Positions 41,897 to 51,155 of a stretch of 64,000 nucleotides of DNA are shown piece after piece (position 1 is the first letter of the stretch; each line of letters opens with the position of its first letter). This DNA comes from Peribacillus huizhouensis (lineage in GTDB: Bacteria > Bacillota > Bacilli > Bacillales > DSM-1321). The stretch lies in the NCBI RefSeq assembly GCF_014138605.1, contig NZ_JACJHX010000005.1, positions 124,001-188,000 of the forward strand, in the 5' to 3' direction. Position numbers and translations under genes: made by a program. The notes beneath the pieces are model-generated. The model was not told where the DNA came from. It saw nothing but the letters and a program-made list of their open reading frames with translations, and did no database searches.

Positions 41897-43153
41897 ATGA
41901 CGATAAAATCACGGCTTAGAATCATGGTTTTTCTTCAATATTTCATTTGGGGAGCTTGGCTTGTTACACTCGGCTCTTATATGATTAATACTTTGAATTT
42001 TACTGGAGCACAAGTCGGGCTCGTTTATAGTACAAAAGGACTTGCTGCGCTACTTATGCCAAGTATTGCAGGGATTATTGCGGATCGCTGGGTAAAAGCA
42101 AATAGATTATATGGAATCTTTCATTTTCTTGGAGCGATCGCTTTATTCCTGGCCGCACAAGCTTCAGACCCTACGTACATGTTTTGGGTAATGTTCTTTA
42201 ATGCAATGGTTTACATGCCAACCCAGTCTTTATCTAACGTAATTTCTTACGCTTCTTTAGAAAAAGCAGGACTCGATACAGTAAAAGACTTCCCGCCTGT
42301 TCGTGTTTTTGGAACAGTTGGTTTTATTGCCGCGATGTGGGCGATTAGCCTTCTAAGAATTGAATTAAGCAGCATCCAATTATACGTTGCTTCTGGTGCT
42401 TCTCTCTTGCTTGCGCTGTATTCATTAACCCTTCCTGACTGTCCACCATCAAAGGTGAAGAAGGATAAGTCATGGGTGAGTCTTTTAGGGCTAGATGCTT
42501 TCGTACTATTTAAACAAAAGAGAATGGCTATCTTTTTTCTATTTGCGATGTTATTAGGAGCTGTGCTGCAGATTACCAATACATTTGGAAACCCATTTTT
42601 ACATGACTTTGGGTTGAATCCTGAGTTCAAGGATAGTTTTGTTGTTAAATACCCATCTATTTTATTATCAATGTCACAGTTTTCAGAAGTATTCTTTATC
42701 ATTCTTATTCCATTTTTCTTGCGTAAATATGGAATAAAAAAGGTCATGTTAATCAGTATGATCGCATGGACATTACGTTTTGTATTCTTCGCTTATGGAG
42801 ATCCATCTTCTGAAGGATTTATCTTATTACTATTATCAATGATCGTGTACGGTTGCGCATTTGATTTCTTTAATATTTCTGGCTCGATTTTCGTAGAAAA
42901 AGAAGTAGACCCTCGAATTCGTGCAAGCGCGCAAGGCTTATTCATGACAATGGTTAACGGAGTTGGTGCCTATGTAGGCGCAATTGTAAGTGGAAAAGTC
43001 GTGGATTATTTCACAGTAGACGGTATAAAGGATTGGCAGAGTATCTGGTTAGTTTTTGCAGCGTATGCGCTCGTTCTTGCAATTGTTTTTGCGGTAAGCT
43101 TTAAATACAAACATGATCCTAATGAAATGAAGAATGTTAAGGTAAGTGCTTAA
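41897..43153 (+). CDS. nupG: Nucleoside:proton symporter, NupG-like MFS family
   Basis: 418 residues with 12 hydrophobic helices. The start RLRIMVFLQYFIWGAWLVTLGSY, the PTQSLSNVISY segment, and VRVFGTVGFIAAMW are characteristic of the NupG/XapB nucleoside permease family. It follows the PNP gene by 53 bases with AGGAGG before the ATG, consistent with nucleoside uptake. Exact substrates are inferred. Confidence 0.88.
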   Translation: MTIKSRLRIMVFLQYFIWGAWLVTLGSYMINTLNFTGAQVGLVYSTKGLAALLMPSIAGIIADRWVKANRLYGIFHFLGAIALFLAAQASDPTYMFWVMFFNAMVYMPTQSLSNVISYASLEKAGLDTVKDFPPVRVFGTVGFIAAMWAISLLRIELSSIQLYVASGASLLLALYSLTLPDCPPSKVKKDKSWVSLLGLDAFVLFKQKRMAIFFLFAMLLGAVLQITNTFGNPFLHDFGLNPEFKDSFVVKYPSILLSMSQFSEVFFIILIPFFLRKYGIKKVMLISMIAWTLRFVFFAYGDPSSEGFILLLLSMIVYGCAFDFFNISGSIFVEKEVDPRIRASAQGLFMTMVNGVGAYVGAIVSGKVVDYFTVDGIKDWQSIWLVFAAYALVLAIVFAVSFKYKHDPNEMKNVKVSA

Positions 43154-43337
43154 TAGTAGTTTTTATCATGTTGTTTCAGATATCTGGAATCGTTTTATGG
43201 CGTGAACCTATGTATGATAACAATTCTTAAAATATCAAGTTCCAAAACAATGCATCTTTTTTATAAACGGTTCCATTTTGAAAGCGGAAACACCGAAACA
43301 GGAAATTGTTACTCGCTGGTGCAAAATTATCATAATC

Positions 43338-43383
43338 CAAAAAAGTACGGCTAAAATAGTATATTTCAGCCGTACTTTTTTTG
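43338..43383. terminator. Terminator between nupG and the convergent ROK gene
   Basis: AAAAAGTACGGCT and AGCCGTACTTTTTTT with A/T runs on both sides; it can serve both genes. Confidence 0.85.
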
Positions 43384-43431
43384 TAGTTATAAGAATATGA
43401 GACAAATTCTCTTATAATACCCTATCAATAT

Positions 43432-44649
43432 TCATGGAAGTATCTCTTCAGTGAAATAATCTAACACCATACATCCAGCTCCCTGAGCTACAATATTGTA
43501 TGCTGCAGTTGATTTAATAATCTGGACACGGCTATTGGGATAATAATTCATTCGCTTTTTTGCTGTTTCAGAGGCCACTTCGTAGAAGAGCGGTTTTGGT
43601 ACTAGGGTTCCTCCGCAAATTACTATATCAGGGCGTAAAAGGAAAATTAGATTAGTAAGGCCGATGCCAAAATAATAAGCTGCTTCCTTCACTATCTCTA
43701 GACAAAGCGGATCTTCCCTCTCTAGGGCATCTAAAATATGGTGAAAATCTATATCTTCCACATCATTAACCTTTTCTTGAAGAAGAGAGATTTTACCACG
43801 TTTCATCCGACGGATTACTTCGTTACGAATGGCCGGCAGGCTACTGTATGCCTGCAGACAGCCATATGATCCGCATGAACAACGTTGTCCATGTATATCG
43901 ACTATAATGTGCCCAAAAGCATCTTCTATTTCGTTTTTATTACTAATCAATCTGCCTTGGAGGATAATGCCGCAGCGAATTCCTATATCACTGGAGACAA
44001 AAACTAGATTATCCGTTTCTTTCCAATAGTTATTACGGTATTCAGCTAACGCTGCCAAATTTGTTCCATTATCTAAACATACGAGGGTATTATTTTTTTG
44101 TTTTAAATAGTTGACAATGTTTAGGTTTTTCCAACCCTCTGCAGGGAACACATGAGGATTTATGATAACTCCTTGTTCTTGATCAATTGGATCAAGAACT
44201 CCGATGCCAATTCCAAGAAATTTTTCCCTTTGAATTTTATGTTTAGCCAGTAGCTCATCGACGCATCGCGACACAAAATTTAAAGTGTACTCTCCCGTAC
44301 ATTGTGAATCCATCTTTAATTTTTCTACGCCCAGGATACCTAAATTTAGATCGAGGAGCAACACTGTCGTGTATAAACTGGTAATTTCTACTCCAATTAA
44401 ATAATAAGTGTCAGGCTTGATAACGTACATCAAGGGTTTTCGTCCACCACTTGATTCTCCACTTCCACTATCGTATATAAGTCCTTCCTGTACAAGTTCG
44501 TCTAGTAAACGTGAACAAGTCGTATGTTTGTATCCAGTCAGTTCAGATAGTGTATTTATCCTCACAGGTCCTAACTTACGAATTAAACTATATAAAAGTT
44601 TTAGGCTTTTCGCCTTTGGCGATGTTAAGCCAACAAATTGCCTTAGCAT
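43432..44649 (-). CDS. ROK-family transcriptional repressor
   Basis: N-terminal winged helix (INTLSELTGYKHTTCSRLLDELVQEGLIYDSG, residues ~32-65) fused to a ROK sugar-kinase-like domain. The ROK zinc motif is CSCGSYGCLQAY and the ATP-site remnant is GIGIGVLDPIDQEQG. Such proteins (XylR, NagC type) bind sugars and repress uptake genes. ATG at 44649 is used because GGAGG precedes it; an ATG six codons earlier overlaps that site. 405 residues. It sits between the two PNP genes, so nucleoside-derived sugars are plausible effectors, but this is inference. Confidence 0.88.
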   Translation of the reverse strand: MLRQFVGLTSPKAKSLKLLYSLIRKLGPVRINTLSELTGYKHTTCSRLLDELVQEGLIYDSGSGESSGGRKPLMYVIKPDTYYLIGVEITSLYTTVLLLDLNLGILGVEKLKMDSQCTGEYTLNFVSRCVDELLAKHKIQREKFLGIGIGVLDPIDQEQGVIINPHVFPAEGWKNLNIVNYLKQKNNTLVCLDNGTNLAALAEYRNNYWKETDNLVFVSSDIGIRCGIILQGRLISNKNEIEDAFGHIIVDIHGQRCSCGSYGCLQAYSSLPAIRNEVIRRMKRGKISLLQEKVNDVEDIDFHHILDALEREDPLCLEIVKEAAYYFGIGLTNLIFLLRPDIVICGGTLVPKPLFYEVASETAKKRMNYYPNSRVQIIKSTAAYNIVAQGAGCMVLDYFTEEILP

Positions 44650-44838
44650 AGATTTCCTCCAAAACATAATTTTAATAAATCACCAATATATTAATATTTT
44701 ACCCGATTTATTAAAAAAGAAGAAGCTAGGTCTACTATTCTTTTTGTTAAATATGTAAAAAGAACTGTTTTTTTTACTGTTTTTAATGTTAATTAAGATT
44801 ATTTTTGATATCTTTTTACCAAAATGAATTTTATTCTA

Positions 44839-44867
44839 TTTACAATAGCTATAAAATCAATTAAACT
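44839..44867 (+). promoter_or_regulatory. Promoter region of purine nucleoside phosphorylase copy 2
   Basis: TTTACA-N17-TAAACT, then TATTGACGAAGTGTTAAGAAA as before copy 1. Similarity between the two upstream regions extends over roughly 180 bases to the start codons. Confidence 0.5.
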
Positions 44868-44986
44868 TTTATTGACGAAGTGTTAAGAAACATCAATTTT
44901 TACAGAAGGTATTGCATGATTTAACAGTTTGTCTATTAGCAAATTAAGTTTAGATACGTTTATATTCATTCAAGGAGGAATTAGTA

Positions 44987-45805
44987 ATGCACAAAGTACA
45001 AGACATCTTAGAAACTAGAGATTTCATTATGAGTAAGACAGATTATCGTCCTATGATTGGAATGATTTTAGGCTCAGGCTTAGGAACTCTTGCTGATGAA
45101 ATAGAAAACCCTTTCAAAATTCCTTATAGTGAGATTCCTCACTTTGCAAAATCTGAAGCAATTGGCCATGCAAACGAATTGGTAATTGGAGAATTAAAGG
45201 GAAAGACTGTAGTAGCCATGAAGGGTCGTTTCCATTATTATGAGGGATTTACTTTAGATGAAGTAACTTTCCCAGTACGTGTAATGAAGGCACTTGGCGT
45301 TGAAAAATTAATTATTACAAACGCATGTGGCGCCATCAATACTTCATTTCAACCTGGGGATTTAATGTTAATCACAGATCACTTAAATCTTGTAGCAAAC
45401 AACCCATTAATCGGACCAAATAACGAAGAACTGGGCACACGTTTTCCAGATGTCTCTGAAGTTTACAACAAAGAATTACGCAATCTTGCTTCTAAGGTAG
45501 CTGAAAAACAAAATATTACCTTACAACAAGGTGTTTATGCTTGGTGGAGTGGACCAGCTTACGAAACTCCAGCTGAAATTCGCATGATTCGTACATTAGG
45601 AGCAGATGCTGTAGGTATGTCAACAGTCCCAGAAGCTCTTGTAGCTATTCATGGAAATATGAAAGTACTTGGTATTTCTTGCTTAACAAATATGGCATGT
45701 GGAATTTTAGATCAACCATTAAGTCATGATGAAGTCATTGAAGTGGCAGGTAGAGTTAGAGCAACATTTGTTGAATTAGTTAAGGGCATTTTAAAAGAAA
45801 TGTAA
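44987..45805 (+). CDS. punA: Purine nucleoside phosphorylase, copy 2
   Basis: Same 272-residue PNP as copy 1. The differences cluster at the N-terminus (HKVQDILETRDFIM against HNLQDILEAREFIL), around residues 170-178 and in the last 20 residues; all active-site motifs are unchanged. AAGGAGG lies upstream. A strong hairpin follows. The duplication includes the promoter region but not the permease, so the two copies may be expressed together or under slightly different control. Confidence 0.95.
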   Translation: MHKVQDILETRDFIMSKTDYRPMIGMILGSGLGTLADEIENPFKIPYSEIPHFAKSEAIGHANELVIGELKGKTVVAMKGRFHYYEGFTLDEVTFPVRVMKALGVEKLIITNACGAINTSFQPGDLMLITDHLNLVANNPLIGPNNEELGTRFPDVSEVYNKELRNLASKVAEKQNITLQQGVYAWWSGPAYETPAEIRMIRTLGADAVGMSTVPEALVAIHGNMKVLGISCLTNMACGILDQPLSHDEVIEVAGRVRATFVELVKGILKEM

Positions 45806-45812
45806 TAGAGAG

Positions 45813-45856
45813 AAAAGAAGTAAAGGGTGTTTTACCTCTCTTTACTTCTTTTAAAA
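45813..45856 (+). terminator. Terminator after punA copy 2
   Basis: AAAAGAAGTAAAG and CTTTACTTCTTTT are perfect 13-bp arms, ending in TTTTAAAA. Confidence 0.8.
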
Positions 45857-45882
45857 CTACACTAGAAAAATGAGGTGAGGTT

Positions 45883-46815
45883 TTGAAAGGTATCATTTAC
45901 ATCATATTAGGAGCCTGTAGCTACGGAGTATTGTCCACTTTTGTAAAGTTAGCTTATAAAGACGGATTTATAGTTAATGATGTTGTTGGAATACAGATGT
46001 TCATAGGGGCACTACTGTTATGGGGAGGAGTGCTTTTGGGTAGTAAAAAGCGTACAATCACACATAAGTACTTAAAGCCGAATAAAAAAGAAATTCTGCT
46101 GCTGACTGTTGTTGGATCTACAACAGGATTAACAGGAATGTTTTACTATCTTGCCCTCCAATACATTTCTGCTTCATTAGCAATTGTACTTCTGTTTCAA
46201 TTTACATGGATGGGAGTTTTAATAGAAGCTCTTATAAATCGTAAGATTCCGGGGAAGGGAAAAATACTCTCATTAATTCCCTTATTTATAGGGACACTTA
46301 GCGCTACCAATATATTTACAACTGGATTAAGCAGCGTTCATTGGCTCGGATTTTTATATGGGTTCCTAGCAGCTGTGTCGTATACTATCTTTATTCTTCT
46401 TAGTGGAAAGGTTGCTGTGCAAGCAAACCCTGTTACAAAAACAGCACTTATGATTTCGGGTGGTTTTGTAATTTGTGCGCTCATCTTACCACCCACGTTT
46501 TTTACAAATGGAAAATTACTAATAGAATTAGCTTTGAAGTTTGGCTTTGCCTTAGCTTTTTTTGGCCCATTTTTTTCAACCTTAATGTTTTCCAAAGGAG
46601 TTCCACTAATAGGAGCTGGATTAGCATCTATCTTAGGAGCTATGGAGCTTCCTACAGCAATTTTAATGTCTGCAGTTGTATTAAAAGAACATGTAGGAAC
46701 TTCTCAATATGTAGGTATACTCCTAATTTTAGTTGGTATAGCGTTTCCGGAATTATGGAGAAAAGGTTCCTCTCATATAGGATCTCTTAAGTTTAAAAAA
46801 ATGAAAGCAGGGTAA
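45883..46815 (+). CDS. EamA/DMT-family transporter
   Basis: 310 residues, ten hydrophobic helices in two repeats (start GIIYIILGACSYGVLSTFVKLAY; second half GFLYGFLAAVSYTIFILLSG). This is the drug/metabolite transporter fold. TTG start behind GAGGTGAGG. Placed inside the nucleoside cluster, but the substrate cannot be inferred from sequence. Confidence 0.85.
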   Translation: MKGIIYIILGACSYGVLSTFVKLAYKDGFIVNDVVGIQMFIGALLLWGGVLLGSKKRTITHKYLKPNKKEILLLTVVGSTTGLTGMFYYLALQYISASLAIVLLFQFTWMGVLIEALINRKIPGKGKILSLIPLFIGTLSATNIFTTGLSSVHWLGFLYGFLAAVSYTIFILLSGKVAVQANPVTKTALMISGGFVICALILPPTFFTNGKLLIELALKFGFALAFFGPFFSTLMFSKGVPLIGAGLASILGAMELPTAILMSAVVLKEHVGTSQYVGILLILVGIAFPELWRKGSSHIGSLKFKKMKAG

Positions 46816-47046
46816 GGTCAATTATTTTGATATAAAAAAATAATCAACTCTTTGTTTATCATTATGAAATAAAAACTTTTCTCTTTAAGTATAGATTAGG
46901 CAAATGTTGTCGTACCACTAAAAAAGGTTAAGGTTTACATTAGATAAAAAATATAATGAAGTTAATCATTTTTATAAAGTAGATAGAACAGAATGTACGT
47001 ATCAAACTACTATACATTACTTTCATGAAAAAAGGAGTCCTTCAAA

Positions 47047-48234
47047 ATGAAAACTACTTTAGATTTTAAACGTATATTTTTAATTGTAATGGATTCTGTG
47101 GGAATTGGTGAAGCTTCGGATGCTGAGGATTTCCGGGATGAAGGCGCTCATACTTTATTGCACATAGCAGAGGAAATGAACGGGTTGAATATGCCTAATA
47201 TCGCGAAGTTAGGTTTGAGTAATATCGAAGAAATTCCAGGTATAGAAAAGGCAGAAAATCCATTAGCTTACCATACAAAAATGCAAGAGTCTTCAAATGG
47301 TAAGGATACGATGACAGGACACTGGGAGATTATGGGTCTTAATGTTGAAACACCATTCCGTGTGTTCCCAGATGGTTTCCCAGATGTGTTAATTCAAGAG
47401 CTTGAAGAAAAAACAGGTCGTAAAGTAATCGGTAATAAACCAGCTAGCGGAACAGGAATTCTAGATGAGCTTGGCGAAGAACATATGAAAACAGGTGCAT
47501 TAATTGTATACACATCTGCTGATTCTGTTATCCAAATTGCAGCGCATGAAGAAATTGTTTCTCTTGAAGAGCTGTATAAGATTTGTAAAATTGCACGTGA
47601 AATGACATTGCGTGAAGAATATATGTTAGGTAGAGTAATCGCGCGTCCATTCTTAGGAGAGCCAGGAAACTTTACAAGAACAGCAAATCGTCATGACTAC
47701 GCATTAAAGCCATACGAAAGAACGGTAATGAACGAATTAAAAGATTCAGGCTATGATGTATTAGCAATTGGTAAAATTTCAGATATTTATGATGGAGAAG
47801 GTGTAACGAAATCTCTCCGTACAGTGTCTAATATGGATGGTATGGATAAGCTTATGGAAACAATCCATACAGATTTTACTGGCTTAAGCTTCTTAAATCT
47901 TGTAGATTTTGATGCTTTATTTGGTCACCGAAGAGATCCTATTGGTTACGGAAAAGCGTTAGAAGAGTTCGACGCTAGACTTACAGAAGTGCTAAAAGAA
48001 TTAAAAGATGATGATTTATTAATGATTACGGCTGATCACGGAAATGATCCAATTCATCACGGAACGGATCATACACGTGAATATGTTCCATTACTTATAT
48101 ATAGTAAGAAAATAAAAGAACCAAAAGAACTTCCAGTAAGCAAAACTTTTTCAGACATTGGAGCAACTATTGCAGATAATTTCAACGTGGTACTACCTAA
48201 GTTTGGGAACAGTTTATTATCAAAGTTAAATTAA
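47047..48234 (+). CDS. deoB: Phosphopentomutase
   Basis: Converts (deoxy)ribose-1-phosphate from the PNP reaction to the 5-phosphate. Alkaline-phosphatase superfamily: [15 protein letters not shown] with metal ligands, the phosphothreonine region [16 protein letters not shown] (Thr about 88), [15 protein letters not shown], and [22 protein letters not shown]. 395 residues. AAAAGGAG upstream. Called drm in B. subtilis. Confidence 0.97.
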   Translation: MKTTLDFKRIFLIVMDSVGIGEASDAEDFRDEGAHTLLHIAEEMNGLNMPNIAKLGLSNIEEIPGIEKAENPLAYHTKMQESSNGKDTMTGHWEIMGLNVETPFRVFPDGFPDVLIQELEEKTGRKVIGNKPASGTGILDELGEEHMKTGALIVYTSADSVIQIAAHEEIVSLEELYKICKIAREMTLREEYMLGRVIARPFLGEPGNFTRTANRHDYALKPYERTVMNELKDSGYDVLAIGKISDIYDGEGVTKSLRTVSNMDGMDKLMETIHTDFTGLSFLNLVDFDALFGHRRDPIGYGKALEEFDARLTEVLKELKDDDLLMITADHGNDPIHHGTDHTREYVPLLIYSKKIKEPKELPVSKTFSDIGATIADNFNVVLPKFGNSLLSKLN

Positions 48235-48263
48235 TGCTTTTTTAAATTAAGGAGGAATATTAA

Positions 48264-48896
48264 ATGAATTACAATAAAATAATTGATCATACAATTTTAA
48301 AAGCTGATACAACAAAAACGGCTGTAGAAAAGACATTACGTGAAGCATTAGATCATGACTTCGCATCTGTATGTATTAATCCATATTGGGTTCCATTAGC
48401 GGCTGAAGTATTGAAAGGTTCTGATGTAAAAGTATGTACAGTAATCGGATTTCCATTAGGGGCTAATACTACTAATACAAAAGTATTTGAAACAAGAGAT
48501 GCAATAGCAAATGGTGCTAATGAAATTGATATGGTAATTAACATAGGTGAATTAAAAGCGGGTAATTACGATGTAGTCCAAAAAGATATTGAAGCGGTTG
48601 TGGAAGAATCAAAAGGTAAAGCGCTTGTTAAAGTAATTATAGAAACTTGTCTATTAACAAAAGAAGAGATTGAAAAAGTAAGTGACATTGTACGTGATTC
48701 TGGTGCTGATTTTATTAAAACATCTACAGGCTTTTCAACAGGTGGTGCAACTGTAGAGGGTGTAGCCTTAATGAGAAAACATGTAGGTGAAAATGTAGGT
48801 GTTAAAGCTTCTGGCGGTGTTAGAACTCCAGAGATTATGAAAGCAATGGTAGAAGCAGGAGCAACTCGTATTGGTACAAGTAACGGCGTATATTAA
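48264..48896 (+). CDS. deoC: Deoxyribose-phosphate aldolase, slightly short C-terminus
   Basis: Splits 2-deoxyribose-5-phosphate into glyceraldehyde-3-phosphate and acetaldehyde via a Schiff base. The Lys in VKVIIETC (about 152) is the nucleophile and that in [11 protein letters not shown] (about 181) assists. The protein stops at 210 residues with GTSNGVY, some 13 residues earlier than B. subtilis Dra (about 223), so the C-terminal tail that ends in a catalytically helpful Tyr in E. coli DERA is absent. The stop is 36 bases from an IS6 element, suggesting the 3' end was remade by an IS-linked deletion. Activity may be reduced. AAGGAGG precedes the ATG, 30 bases after deoB. Confidence 0.92.
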   Translation: MNYNKIIDHTILKADTTKTAVEKTLREALDHDFASVCINPYWVPLAAEVLKGSDVKVCTVIGFPLGANTTNTKVFETRDAIANGANEIDMVINIGELKAGNYDVVQKDIEAVVEESKGKALVKVIIETCLLTKEEIEKVSDIVRDSGADFIKTSTGFSTGGATVEGVALMRKHVGENVGVKASGGVRTPEIMKAMVEAGATRIGTSNGVY

Positions 48897-48932
48897 ATGA
48901 AGACAAGTGGGTGAAGCTAATATAAAGTAGTT

Positions 48933-49794
48933 GGTTCTGGTGCAAAAACTTCAAGACAATTACAATTAATCTCTAAATCTTGGACATACTGATACTATTA
49001 CTCTAAAAAAGGTGTGTCATCAGTATGTCTAAGGAAAATTTATTTAAATGGAAACATTATCAACCAGAAATTATTCCTCTCACTGTCAGATGGTACCTAC
49101 GGTACGACCTTAGTTTTCGTAATCTTGTAGAAATGATGGAGGAACGTGGCCTATCAATGGCTCACACAACGATTATGCGTTGGGTACATCAATATGGCCC
49201 TGATTTAGATAAGAGAATTCGTCGTCATCTCAAGCAGACCAATGATTCATGGAGAGTAGATGAAACATACATAAAAGTAAAAGGACAATGGATGTATTTG
49301 TATCGTGCAGTTGATTCAGAAGGGAATACGATTGATTTTTATCTAAGTGAATTAAGAGATAAACAAGCAGCCAAGTGCTTTTTTAAGAAAGCCTTGGCTA
49401 CTTGCCATTCTACAACTCCACGTGTGATTACGGTTGATAAGAACCCAGTTTATCCTGTAGCGATTCAAGAGTTAAAAGAAGAAAAAAGTATGCCAGAAGG
49501 CATACGAGTACGACAAATACGGTATCTGAACAACATTGTGGAACAAGATCATCGTTTTATAAAAAAACGGGTCCGTTCTATGTTGGGATTGAAACCGTTT
49601 CGAACAGCCACCAATATTTTGAGTGGTATCGAAGCTATGCATATGGTTAAAAAAGATCAACCTCATCAACGGGCAAGGTCTGCCCAAAATGAGGTTGAAT
49701 TCATTCATAAGTTGTTCGGAGTAGCTGCTTAATCCCAAGGTTAACAGGGTATTACCACTCTGTGGTTCTAGTGCATTATTTTCGCACCAGAACC
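48933..49794 (+). mobile_element. IS6-family insertion sequence, complete, without target duplication
   Basis: 862 bp bounded by inverted ends GGTTCTGGTGCAAAA (left) and TTTCGCACCAGAACC (right), identical in the outer 11 bases. One transposase gene. The 8 bases on the left (AAGTAGTT) and right (AGCCATTA) differ, so there is no target duplication. The right end also holds an internal inverted copy: GGTTCTAGTGC at 49763 pairs with GCACCAGAACC. Confidence 0.92.
49025..49732 (+). CDS. IS6-family transposase (DDE)
   Basis: 235 residues. The DDE catalytic triad is in WRVDETYIKVKG (D), VITVDKN (D) and NNIVEQDHRFIKKR (E), with the IS6-type spacing and the N-terminal zinc-like/HTH segment (LSFRNLVEMMEERGLSMAHTTIMRW). 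Looks intact. IS6 elements move replicatively through cointegrates and often delete adjacent DNA. Confidence 0.95.
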   Translation: MSKENLFKWKHYQPEIIPLTVRWYLRYDLSFRNLVEMMEERGLSMAHTTIMRWVHQYGPDLDKRIRRHLKQTNDSWRVDETYIKVKGQWMYLYRAVDSEGNTIDFYLSELRDKQAAKCFFKKALATCHSTTPRVITVDKNPVYPVAIQELKEEKSMPEGIRVRQIRYLNNIVEQDHRFIKKRVRSMLGLKPFRTATNILSGIEAMHMVKKDQPHQRARSAQNEVEFIHKLFGVAA

Positions 49795-49865
49795 AGCCAT
49801 TAGGTAATGATGCTGATGTAATTGGCGGCGCTTGGTTGGCGAAAAAGAGGTTTACATTACATTGA
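49795..49865 (+). pseudogene. C-terminal remnant of a ROK-family sugar kinase
   Basis: Directly from the IS right end one frame reads PLGNDADVIGGAWLAKKRF and stops. LGNDAxxIGAxxLA is the conserved C-terminus of ROK kinases such as fructokinase or glucokinase. The rest of the gene is missing on the other side of the IS. Confidence 0.65.
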
Positions 49866-49878
49866 GATTAATAATACC

Positions 49879-49914
49879 ATGTTTTTTTGCGATCCAGATG
49901 GAAAATTCTTATAG
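49879..49914 (+). pseudogene. Glyoxalase-fold remnant
   Basis: A short frame MFFCDPDGKFL followed by a stop resembles the C-terminal strand of glyoxalase/bleomycin-resistance proteins (FxDPDGNxxE). Only 11 residues, so uncertain. Confidence 0.35.
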
Positions 49915-49921
49915 TTCGTAG

Positions 49922-50059
49922 ATCGAGAGCATTAAGAGAACTAACCGAATAATAAGTCTTGAAGGTTTCCGTATAAAAGGAACCATTGAAGGGTACGATA
50001 AATACTCAATAGTTGTTAACTCAAATAGAAAACAGTCTACTATTTATATAAACAGTTAA
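49922..50059 (+). pseudogene. Hfq/LSm-like fragment
   Basis: A 45-codon frame without a start codon reads SLEGFRIKGTIEGYDKYSIV followed by VNSNRKQSTIYINS. This matches the Sm1-Sm2 pattern of Hfq (LxGxxLKGxIxGFDxFTILL...GKQQLIYKHAIS). An in-frame stop lies just upstream and the N-terminal helix is absent. It is probably a remnant; it is not the housekeeping hfq. Confidence 0.5.
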
Positions 50060-50247
50060 AGGTAATCGGTAATTAGGAGAATTTGTATGATCAAAACTGA
50101 TTCGGTTACAATCATTAAAAGCGGTATTAAGTAAATTTTATAACAACGGTTGGATTAAAGACTACTACTGGAATAACATTTATATTAAGTTGCTGCGGCA
50201 GCTCCCTTTAAACCAAAAGGGAGGTTAATTAAATAAGAATGGATTAC
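50060..50247 (+). other. Decayed intergenic DNA
   Basis: No intact gene. Contains TTGCTGCGGCAGCTCCCT at 50190, which recurs at 50887; GCTGC-GGCAGC is a small palindrome. Confidence 0.4.
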
Positions 50248-50280
50248 AAAAGATCGTCCATTTGAGTCGATCTTTTTCTT
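50248..50280 (+). terminator. Hairpin with T-run
   Basis: AAAGATCG-N12-CGATCTTTTTCTT, an intrinsic terminator shape with no intact gene before it; likely left from a lost gene. Confidence 0.6.
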
Positions 50281-50393
50281 GTCACTGTTTCAGATAAAAA
50301 GAGTTCCTATTTGAAAGCACGTTGGAACCCAATTTTTAGTGATAATATTTCACGAATTGGAAAGGATAATGTATAGGATAGGAGGGCTTGAGA

Positions 50394-50783
50394 ATGTTTG
50401 TGAAAAAGTGTTTAACAGGATTGGTAGTTTTGCTTGCGATGATTGTGTTTGTAAACACTTCAGGCTCAATCGGCGTATTTGCCGATTCCGGTGTCGTAAC
50501 ACAACCTATGGAGACGGTGAAAGATATTGAGGTCGAGATAAACGATGATTACTTTAATCCGAAAGTCATCACTATTTCCAATGGAAGAACGACAACGTTG
50601 ATATTGAAAAATAAGGGTAAGAAAGAACACACCTTCACGGTGGAAAAACTTGGAATTGATGCTGAAGTCCAGCCGGGAAAAGAAAAAACCATTACCGTGA
50701 ACCCGGAAAAGCCAGGTACATATGAATTGATATGTCGGTACCATTTCAATGAAGGAATGGTTGGAAATGTAATAGTCAAATAA
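50394..50783 (+). CDS. Secreted cupredoxin-like copper protein
   Basis: 129 residues: signal peptide (FVKKCLTGLVVLLAMIVFV, likely cleaved near VFADS) and a cupredoxin domain. The full type 1 copper ligand set is visible: His in KKEHTFTV, then Cys, His and Met in CRYHFNEGM. Such proteins carry electrons or bind copper outside the membrane. ATG at 50394 has GGAGGG about 8 bases upstream. It stands alone between decayed DNA and the sugar dehydrogenase, so its partner is unknown. Confidence 0.85.
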   Translation: MFVKKCLTGLVVLLAMIVFVNTSGSIGVFADSGVVTQPMETVKDIEVEINDDYFNPKVITISNGRTTTLILKNKGKKEHTFTVEKLGIDAEVQPGKEKTITVNPEKPGTYELICRYHFNEGMVGNVIVK

Positions 50784-50814
50784 CAAGCAGGGCCAATCGG
50801 GCCATGCTTGTTAA
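50782..50814 (+). terminator. Hairpin after the cupredoxin gene
   Basis: AACAAGCA and TGCTTGTT arms around GGGCCAATCGGGCC. The T-run is weak. The 340 bases beyond it up to the next gene hold no feature except the repeated TTGCTGCGGCAGCTCCCT. Confidence 0.6.
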
Positions 50815-51155
50815 TAGGCAACAATAGTAACTTGCTTATTAATAATATTATTAAACAAACGGGTGTGTTTGTTGAGAACCAGGAGTTGCTGCGGCAGCTC
50901 CCTCTCTATTGTATGAGGGGCAGGTAGGTTGAAGAAGGGAGAAAAAATACCAGCTATTAAAAAACGGTCGTTCATTTTTTAAAATGTACGATTTAGTCTT
51001 CCAAATCATCTCGATAAATAGTCCAACAAATTGGTGGGCAATTGCTTATCCATACATCTCATAATTCCTCAATGGCTTCAGCGTGTTTTTGTTTTGATAA
51101 GGTCATTCGGTAGATCATGCATTGAAGGTATTAAGTCGAATTATATAGTTTTGAA

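Noticed and set aside
50339-50530. A 63-codon Cys/Arg-rich frame before and inside the cupredoxin gene
   Set aside because: It overlaps the cupredoxin signal peptide and domain in another frame; the cupredoxin has a strong ribosome binding site and full copper ligands.
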